Shown here: positions 56,729 to 64,000 of the stretch, one piece after another
Layout of the letters: each line of letters opens with the position of its first letter
How positions within the stretch are numbered: the first letter of the stretch is position 1
NCBI GenBank assembly: GCA_037042915.1
Contig: CM073199.1
Coordinates: 868,001-932,000 of the forward strand
Source: Auricularia sp. M13
Taxonomy: Eukaryota; Basidiomycota; Agaricomycetes; Auriculariales; Auriculariaceae
Direction of reading: 5' to 3'
DNA length: 64,000 nt
The notes under the pieces: model-generated
What the model was told of the DNA's origin: nothing
Seen by the model: the letters and a program-made list of their open reading frames with translations, nothing else
Database searches by the model: none
Translations under genes and position numbers: made by a program

Positions 56729-57613
56729 ATGCGCGTCTTCGTCACTGGTGGAACTGGCCTCATCGGCAGCTACGTCGTCCCGCAGCTCGTCGCCGAGGGT
56801 CACTCGGTAACGACGCTCGCGCGCTCTGATAAGTCCGCGGAGAAGATCGCGGCGGCAGGCGCGACGCCCGTGCGCGGGACGCATACCGACCTCGATGTGC
56901 TCGCCAAAGCGGCTGGGGAGGCAGACGCGGTCATACACCTCGCGTTCAACCACGATCTCATGGTCGTACCCGGCGGGATGGTCCAGGCGTGCGCTGAGGA
57001 CCGGGCTGCCATCACCGCCATGTGCGACGCGCTGCTCGCCGCGGGTCCGGGCCGCACCTTCATCTGCACGTCGGGCACGGACGAGCACGACGCTCAGCCG
57101 CAAGACTCGAACTCTGGCAGCCCACGCGGTGAGAGCGAGCGGATCGCGCTGAGTTACACCGCGAAGGGCCTGCGCACGCTGAGCGTCCGCCTCGCGCCTG
57201 TCGTGCATGGTCCCGGTAGCGAGCACCCGTTCATCACCGCGCAGATTTTGCTCGCCAAGAAGAAGGGTTACGCGGTCTACGTCGGCGACGGCCAGCAGCT
57301 CTGGCCGTCCATCCACGTAAAGGACGCCGCAGCGCTCTTCGTCGCTGCGCTCACCAACGGCCCCGCTGGCGCCCATCTCAACGGCGTTGACGAGGAGGGG
57401 ATTCCTGTCAAGGACATCGCCGAATTCATCGCGAAGAAGCTCGATGGCATCCCGACCCGGAGTGTGCAGCTCGAAGATCTGAAGGAGCTCGGGTTCATAG
57501 GCCACGTTATGTCAACCGGAGGCCGCGCGAAGAACGAGCTCTCGAGGAAGTGCACCGGCTGGGAGCCCAAGGGATACGGCCTTTTCAAGGAGCTCGAGAA
57601 CTACACTTTCTAA
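56729..57613 (+). CDS. Atypical SDR / NAD-dependent epimerase-dehydratase, paralog C
   Basis: A single-exon gene of 294 residues. It has GGTGLIGS near the N-terminus, LARSDKSAEK, AVIHLAFNHD, a conserved VHGPGSEHPF and a C-terminus FKELENYTF. The loop after TFICTSGT is shorter than in A and B (DEHDAQPQD...), and YxxxK is replaced by SYTAKG. It lies 16 kb from paralogs A, B and D. The reaction is unknown. The family probably arose by local duplication, as the upstream elements are shared too. Confidence 0.92.
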   Translation: MRVFVTGGTGLIGSYVVPQLVAEGHSVTTLARSDKSAEKIAAAGATPVRGTHTDLDVLAKAAGEADAVIHLAFNHDLMVVPGGMVQACAEDRAAITAMCDALLAAGPGRTFICTSGTDEHDAQPQDSNSGSPRGESERIALSYTAKGLRTLSVRLAPVVHGPGSEHPFITAQILLAKKKGYAVYVGDGQQLWPSIHVKDAAALFVAALTNGPAGAHLNGVDEEGIPVKDIAEFIAKKLDGIPTRSVQLEDLKELGFIGHVMSTGGRAKNELSRKCTGWEPKGYGLFKELENYTF

Positions 57614-57807
57614 GCGGTAGCATGCAGTTAGAGTCTTAGCATTCAATGTATAGATGCATACCGCTAAGTTGCCATGCGAATATTTTTCAAGATCATGAGT
57701 ATGAAGCGGCCGTCAGGTGGAGCAGAAAAGGAAGAAAGAAAAAACTTCAAGCGGAGTTTGCGGCGCGCGCCTGTCTTGCACGTGCCACTATCTCATAACC
57801 ATTGCAC

Positions 57808-59176
57808 ATGGCCGAACAGCGCCCTCCACGTAACGCGAGATGGCCATACAACCGCGTCCCCACAGTCAGAGATCTTGCAGTATGTATTGTTCATATTCCT
57901 AGGCATCTTGATCTGATTTATCTGAATTTATCTAAAATAATCTAGGTCCGCCGCTGCTTCATTTGCCTAGAGGAAGATACCAGCCGCAATAATGCCCAAG
58001 GATTCGTGCACGCTTGCAACTGCACACTGGTTTCCCACGAGCGCTGCCTTCTAGCCTGGACTGCCAGCTCGCCCAGCGGCGACATTGACCGCACCAAATG
58101 CGCTCAATGCGGCGCAAAATACTCGATCACCTTGCACACAACGCTGGCGCTGCGTGTACTCGACGGTGTCCAGTACATCAAACGGCGCGCTGGCGGTCTC
58201 CTCTTGATTGGCAGCGTCGGCGGCGTACTGGCGGGCATCGCGGGCAGTGTCTATGTCGCTGGCATCGCCTACGGCTGCTACGCTGCGCGCTGGATGCTCG
58301 GCCGCCGCCTGTTCTTGCACGCCATGGACCCTGCTCATCCTGAACGCTGGGCGCCTACTCTATGGATTATCATGCCCTCTGTGCCGCTCTCGTTCATGTG
58401 GGCCAGCAGCGGCTCGCAGTCCTGGATGTCACCGTCGAGCATCAACTCGCTCGCAGTAGCGCTCTCCAGCGCCGCACCCGTGCGTCCGCTGCCCAACTCT
58501 GCCGTCGTGGGAGTTGATGCCTGGACGATCCTCGGCCGCGCTGTCGGACGCGTGTTTGGCGACTGGCCTCCATCGCCGTTCTTCCTCAGTCTGGTCTTCC
58601 CGTTCGTCCGTGTTGCTTACAGACACATCCTGGCCCGCTTCCAGCTGCCTCGCCCACAGCCTGAAGCTCCGCGTCCGCAGCCCGCGAGACGCGAACCTGG
58701 GCAGGCGCGTCAGGTCTTTGTCAATGTGCTCCGTGGCGCCGACGCGGACTTGCATGTGCAGGTCGGCGACGGCGACGACGCGGCTGCCATAGACGTGCCG
58801 CACGGCGTGGCCATTGGTCGCACCATTGGTGGCATGCTGCTCCTCCCGCCGCTTTCTGGGTGGGTCGGGCACTTGCTCACTAGAATACCGTGGAACTGGA
58901 CGAGGACGTTCTTGTGCGTCGGAAGGCGCACGGGAGGGTGGGACGAGTTTGAGCCCATCTGGTACGTCACTGTTGTCCTTCACAAGTGTGTTTTTGTTAA
59001 CCCCGTTCTAGGTGGCATTCTCTAGTCGGCCTCCACTCATCACCGTCGCCCGCGACACGCTATCGATCGTGCACGAACGCCTCAAAGCGCGCGAGCTCGA
59101 CTCGCGTTATGTGGTCGACAAACCTTTCATTGGTGTCGATTTGGACTCTTTGGATCTTGTCTCGGACCCGGAATGA
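57808..59176 (+). CDS. RING-CH (MARCH-like) membrane E3 ubiquitin ligase, apparent C-terminal frameshift
   Basis: Exons: 57808-57879, 57946 to about 58961, and about 59012-59176. The C4HC3 RING-CH finger is RRCFICLEEDTS...HACNCTLVSHERC...KCAQCGAKY, formed just after intron 1. Several hydrophobic segments follow (LLLIGSVGGVLAGIAGSVYV and others), consistent with a membrane-bound ligase. The last intron (GTACGT..TTCTAG, phase 2) leads to WWHSLVGL, which fits the family. The sequence then continues in the neighbouring frame (LITVARDTLSIVHERLKA, FIGVDLDSLDLV) to the stop at 59176. A single missing base near 59030 would explain this: a real frameshift or a sequencing error. Confidence 0.85.
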
Positions 59177-59454
59177 TGTAGCATAGACCGCCCACTTAAA
59201 TTGAACTCCCCGCTTGAAGCTTGTGTAATCCCGATACCGGGATGGGAAAAACATGCCCGCGTCCCTCCAAAAGCTTATGTACGTACGACCGCCTGGTAGG
59301 TACATAGTACTGGAAATGTGGACCCGTGCAGAAGCTTCCCGCTTCGACATGGCACAGAACATCCAACGCCCTGTCGAGTAGGCCCATCCAACTCTCCGCG
59401 CTTGCTCGACAAATCAATGTATTTCGGTGTCACCTTGCTCGAATGATTTCTTCT
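59177..59454. other. Short convergent intergenic region
   Basis: Lies between two converging genes. No gene is seen. Confidence 0.5.
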
Positions 59455-60369
59455 TTATATCGGCCCGAGCAGCAGAAGTATGATATAGACCATAAGGTTC
59501 CAAGGAAATGTGAGCAGCACCTGCAGTGCTGTATGATTAGCTGTGACGTGAAACAAGTTGACACGCACCAGCAGGAGCTGAAGAACATCGTAGCAGACCA
59601 GTGCAATGGCTATCATGTAGCAAATAAGCTTGGCGAGCTGCATGAGTACTTTGCCCAAGGGAAAGATGAGGTTATTGTACATGGCTGCAGAAATTTCGAG
59701 GAGAGGGACTTGGTAGGCCAATGGTAAAACCAGTTCAAGGATGTCAGAGACCGCGATGCATATGACCTGCACGATTCCCTGACTATGTGCACAGATGCTG
59801 GCTTCTGTAAAGAGCTGGAAGGCGAACGAAGCGTCGTCCTCGACGAGCGCGATGAATGTTGGCGGAAGATCTTCGTGATCAAGCATCTGGGTGAGCCATG
59901 CCCATGCGATGCGAATGGCCAAGTAGACAAACGAAGCAAGGTAGACGTCACGTGTAGTCGGAGCAAGTTCTGCTAAAGCCCGCGCACTGATACAGCCCAT
60001 GAGGTTCCTTACGGCGGCCGTCCCGAGAATTGTGATGCCTAGCCACGGAGGGAGCGCATTGGAAAGACCATAAGAATCGAGGAAGGTCAACGTTATGCGC
60101 AAAAGGAGATACAAAAGCCAAAAGTGCGCCCATAAAACGCCAGTGCGTTTTATGACGGTGTTGCCGGCGTCAACGCTCATGCCCGTCGTTTCGCACACGG
60201 AGACGACGAAGGTTACGTACCCGCAGAAACAGACCAACGCCCATCGTAAGATGAATAGATCCTCAGATGGGCTTGCGATATCGATTGGTGTGATATGGGC
60301 TGCTGCTGCGACAAATATGCGATAGCTTGCGGCGTGTGCAATCCGATGCAATGATGTCGATATGTCCAT
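59455..60369 (-). CDS. Unrecognised multi-TM protein, 304 residues
   Basis: A single open frame from ATG 60369. It has about seven hydrophobic segments, for example FILRWALVCFCGYVTFVVSV, FWLLYLLLRITLTFL, and two long ones near the C-terminus (ICYMIAIALVCYDVLQLLL and VLLTFPWNLMVYIILLLLG). The topology resembles fungal orphan membrane proteins, but no motif identifies a family. It does not clearly align with the multi-TM family at 41-42 and 51-52 kb. The frame is open a little upstream of this ATG. Confidence 0.75.
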   Translation of the reverse strand: MDISTSLHRIAHAASYRIFVAAAAHITPIDIASPSEDLFILRWALVCFCGYVTFVVSVCETTGMSVDAGNTVIKRTGVLWAHFWLLYLLLRITLTFLDSYGLSNALPPWLGITILGTAAVRNLMGCISARALAELAPTTRDVYLASFVYLAIRIAWAWLTQMLDHEDLPPTFIALVEDDASFAFQLFTEASICAHSQGIVQVICIAVSDILELVLPLAYQVPLLEISAAMYNNLIFPLGKVLMQLAKLICYMIAIALVCYDVLQLLLVRVNLFHVTANHTALQVLLTFPWNLMVYIILLLLGPI

Positions 60370-61221
60370 GAACGAAGTTGCTAGCTTAGCGCGCTGAATC
60401 AATACGAGAACAGCAGTATTCAGTGCGCGTGGGCAGGACGAGCGATGTGTAGCGCGAGAGGTCTTATCGAGGCAGACGCCGTGCGCTGAAGGCTGAAGTT
60501 CAAGTTCTGGAAGTTGGGACGAAGCCGGTTGAGCTGTGACAGTTTGAATTTGATCCGTGGGTTAGACGCGCAGTCGTTAGCCACCCTCCAGTCTCCTCCC
60601 GTCGAGATATCGGGTAGAAAATCTGAGTAGTAAACCTCCGCGTTGGAATTACGCGATGGAGGCCTTTGTTGAGTGAGTGCAGAGCCTCCTCCATCAGCAC
60701 GAGTCGTCAGTCACTGTTCTGCCAGTGTTATGGTGGCACATGGGCAGCTCAACCCAGCCAACGCATGTCCGATATTACTTTGAGGTCGCTCTGTTCACAT
60801 GAGCTTGCATGTGCAGACTAGGAAGCTTCGTCCTGCCGCTGTTAGGCCTGGAAATACTGTATGTGGCCTGCCAAAAACCCGTGCTTAACGGTGCATATGG
60901 CAAAAACCGCGCCATCTGGTTAAACCTGTTTTCATACTGCCATTCGGCGCGCTCTTGTAGTTGGAGATGCCGCATTGAAAGCCGCGCCAGTGTTGTATGG
61001 GCGTGAACCTGAGATCTGTCATTTAGACGAAGCTGGCAATCTACGCACCTGGTTGAGCCCTGGAACGGGAGGTACTAAGCTCGAAGCTTGTTGCGTGCTT
61101 GCTCCTGAGTCTTGAAGCTTGAAGCATGAAGGTCGACAAGTCAGCTATCCACCTGCGGCACGCCTGAAAAGCAAAGCAAGACTCCATGCGAACTAATATA
61201 CATGCCTGCAGCCAATAATGC
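60370..61221. other. Intergenic, between the TM protein and the RdRP 3' end
   Basis: No supported gene in about 0.85 kb. Confidence 0.5.
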
Positions 61222-64000
61222 TCAGTCTCTCGAACGGGGCGGCATATGATTAAGGAAGGGTATGAGCACGGGATAGTAAGACGCCCCGCTGAGGCTCGCC
61301 TTAATTTTGCAAAGGTCGTCCAAGGCCATTGCGAACGCGAATTTCGCATCCGGGTCCGGTGGCCAGCTGCAGCCGGGCTTGTTGCGGTGAGCGTCGATGT
61401 AGAACAGGCAGGAGGCGATTATTCTCCGCGTGTGCGACATATCCCAGGCAAGCGCCGAGCCAATGGCCAGATTCGCCGGCGAATAGAGATCCGTGCGGAG
61501 GGACGTGCGCTCTTCGCGGGCTTGGGCAAGGATAGCGGCGGCCTTATCCTTGCCAATGAGTTGCTTTTGCTCCCTATCTTTCGTGCTTGCGTAGGTTAGG
61601 TTATTCTTCGCGTAGCGAGCCCGCGCCTTCTCGCAGGCGTCGAGTATGCCGCTCCTGACCTGCTCCAATACGGGCTTGGTAACACTGGTGCACGAGTCCG
61701 CCTCTTTGGCAAACTCAAGCCACGGTTTGCTGAGATCCAAGTCGCGATCGCAGGAGACTGCGATGTCTCGCTCGTATTTCTGCAACAGCTCGTCGACGAA
61801 GGCCCTGCCACTTTTCCATAGATAATCCAAGACGTGCGGCCCCATAGAACGAGGGCGCTTGGCGCGATGTCCAGTATCCTTGCCTGAATCGATCTTGTAA
61901 CCGGGCACGAGATTGCCAGACCGCTTCGAGTCTTCCAAATAGGTGGAGCGCTTGATCTGGTCGCCGTTCTTTGCACCGTCAAGGATGACGTTGAACCTGC
62001 AATAAATCAGAACGATGAGGGAGGGAACACCGCAGGACCTACTTGTGCGCGGTATCCATGGTTGCGTGCGCAGCGAGTCCCAAACGATACTCGTCCGACT
62101 CGTGCAGCTTGCTATACTTGCCGACCATGTCGCGATCGTCACACGCAGAGTGCGTGATGCGCATTAGATCACGACACTCGAGGTGCGGCTGCTCGATAAA
62201 CGTCTTCATCCGTTCGGTACGAGTAACGAAGTATTTGGCTTTGAAGTCTGAAGTCGGGTCCATATACAAGTCCAACTTGCCGCTATAGTTGAACATGCTG
62301 ACAATTTCGGGATCCCAGATGACAACTGCGGTGTCGCCGTCGTAGTCGCCTCCCGCCAACTTGCTCGCGAGAGAGCGTACACCTTTGCTGGAGAACACGA
62401 TGACGTCCCGGTACTGGTAAAGCTCGGGCTTATAGACAGCCCGGACCTAAAGCCTGCCATTAGCACCTGTGCGCCGCTGTTGGGAGCAAGCAAACCTTCT
62501 GAATGTCGCAGGGAAGGCGGACCGGGTTACGATATATCTACAATGCACCGTCAGCGTTTTACACGACCTTCTGAGATTTTCTATCAATTAGACTGACCAG
62601 GACGTCCCCAATGAGATGATTGACCGTTCTGCCTGAATTGTCTGAGAGCTTCTGCGAGGAGGAAAGAAAAATCTCGTCCTCCTCAAGAGCGCCAGTGATA
62701 TCTTGAAAATTGTCAACATCAGACTTGGCGCGGAAAATGATATGCAAACCAGATATGATCATGCCTTTAGAGAGTGATGAGCAAGAAGAAAAGCGAACAT
62801 TTGTTCTGTGCGAACCTTCGGCAGACATTGGGATTTCTACTCTGAACTTCTTCAGATACTGGTCGCTCGACGTGCACAGGATTGCGCGAATATCGGCGCG
62901 CAGAAGGGAGCAAGTGCCGGGGTTGAAGCCAGCGAGCAGCATTTGCAGTGCCCTGGCGCTTGCGCTGGTGTATGCCTGCGCGCTCGCCGTGTCCAAGCCG
63001 GAGACGGTCCCGGCAGTCGTGCTCTCCGGTTGGTCTTCTTCTTCATCAGGATCATCCTCGTCGTCGTCGTTGTCGCCGCCGAGCGCGTCACTAGGTACGG
63101 GCAAATCGTCGTCGCCGTCCTTGCGCTCGCGATACCAAAGGCCCTTAGCTCGGGAAGCAGCGCCGGCGGCTTGTGCGCGCCGCATAGACGTCACACCACC
63201 CAGCTGCAGGTGTTAGATGGACCACAGCAGTCCTAACCAGGGGACTTACTGTGTCGATAGTCTGCGCCACCTTGACGCAATCATCGTATGTCTCCCATGT
63301 GGTCAAAGTATCAAAATCTTCAAGCCAAGTCAGTCTTGTTTTATGCTTTGGAACAAAAGGTGCGGACCATTCTGCAGCTTGCCCTGGAATCTTTCCGAGA
63401 TTGTCTCCCGCATGGGCTTCATGGTTGGATCAGCGGCCTTCATATCCTTGCATTCAGCGTCTTTGAAGGAGTTGGAATCAAGATTGATGATAGATAGACC
63501 GGATATCCGTGAAGGAGTCTTGATTCTTGCCGGACGAAGATGCTCGAGAATGAGGCGCGCAACGTCAAGCGGTTGCCCCTCCCGCGGCTCAAGGGTGGGG
63601 TACTGGATCTTGATTTGCGAGGGGCGCAACCACACGCGCGGTTCGTTCGGGTCGTCGGCACCGTCCATGGACTGGTCAGCCTCCACCAAAACACCCTGGC
63701 GCAAGACTGTGAGCACAATGTAAGGGGCGAAGGCGTCGAAGCGGCACACCTTTGCACCAGCCAAACGAAATTGTATGGCCATACAGCGGTCCGTCAGACC
63801 CAGTACCGAGTGCACTAGGTTGAACCCAGCGCGATTCATCAAGCCCCAACCATCGGTCATAATTTCGCGCGACGCAGCAGTGTCCTTATTTTTACCATTC
63901 GCATCTACAAACAGCAAATCGTCAGCGGGTAGTGTAGAAAGCAGAAAACTACACGTACAGATATCAGGCATGAATCTTATGTTCTCCGGCTTAAGCTGGC
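61222..64000 (-). CDS. Cellular RNA-dependent RNA polymerase (RNAi/quelling type), 3' part
   Basis: Makes double-stranded RNA from single-stranded templates in RNA silencing. The gene is on the minus strand, and its 5' end lies past the right edge. Supported exons: 63250 to about 63371, 63203-62598, 62537-62496, 62446-62043 and 61996-61222, with introns of 46-60 nt and consistent phases. The catalytic loop GGDYDGDTAVV (DxDGD) is near 62355, preceded by IYRNPVRLPCDIQKV and VIVFSSKGVRS. Upstream are GGVTSMRR and WLRPSQIKI, typical of the family. A ~50-residue acidic linker (DNDDDEDDPDEEED) near 63050-63080 is an unusual insert. The join near 63330-63380 is unresolved: either a 115-nt intron (GTCTAT..CTGCAG) or a frameshift. 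The family resembles QDE-1 and Rdp1. Confidence 0.92.

Noticed and set aside
1-64000. CRISPR array, rRNA or tRNA genes
   Set aside because: No regularly spaced short repeats with spacers. No rRNA segments recognised, and no tRNA box A/B pair seen by eye. A tRNAscan run would be decisive for tRNAs.

Overview
The window is nuclear DNA of a filamentous basidiomycete, most likely an Agaricomycete. It is GC-rich. Genes are split by many 46-100 nt introns with GTRNGT donors and CTRAY-like branch points. It carries a DUF6535 membrane protein, a family common in Agaricomycetes, and a cellular RNA-dependent RNA polymerase. The species cannot be named from the sequence alone.

Region 1 (1-32531) is a head-to-tail tandem array of a unit of about 9.2-9.7 kb, in three full units plus a partial one at the left edge. 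Each unit carries a TATA promoter with a poorly coding but splice-signal-rich region, a copy of the histidyl-tRNA synthetase gene (HTS1), and a 5 kb segment with many minus-strand splice donors. The right breakpoint of the unit lies inside the last HTS1 exon. Only the right-most copy (30408-32735) is therefore complete. The other three lose the C-terminal anticodon-binding region at the same base, share a 10-nt deletion just before it, and two of them have further frameshifts. The copies are nearly identical except for patches that diverge almost only at synonymous sites, which points to gene conversion from a diverged allele. One unit carries a 323-bp insertion flanked by a 10-bp direct repeat.

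Region 2 (32.7-40.5 kb) holds two intact genes and one truncated gene of an atypical SDR / NAD-dependent epimerase family (a fourth member lies at 56.7 kb), a PAP2-type membrane phosphatase/phosphotransferase, and a 940-bp foldback element with two 410-bp inverted arms that appear identical.

Region 3 (41-60 kb) contains a decayed and an intact copy of an unrecognised multi-TM protein family, the DUF6535 gene, CDC6 and the complex I LYR subunit NDUFA6 divergently arranged over a 123-bp shared promoter, a secreted DPBB (barwin/expansin-like) protein, an SR-type splicing factor with a long intron, the fourth SDR gene, a RING-CH (MARCH-like) E3 ligase with an apparent C-terminal frameshift, and a second multi-TM orphan.

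Region 4 (61.2 kb to the right edge) is the 3' part of a minus-strand RNA-dependent RNA polymerase of the RNAi/quelling type. Its 5' end lies outside the window. No CRISPR array, rRNA gene or operon structure was seen, and no tRNA was recognised by eye.
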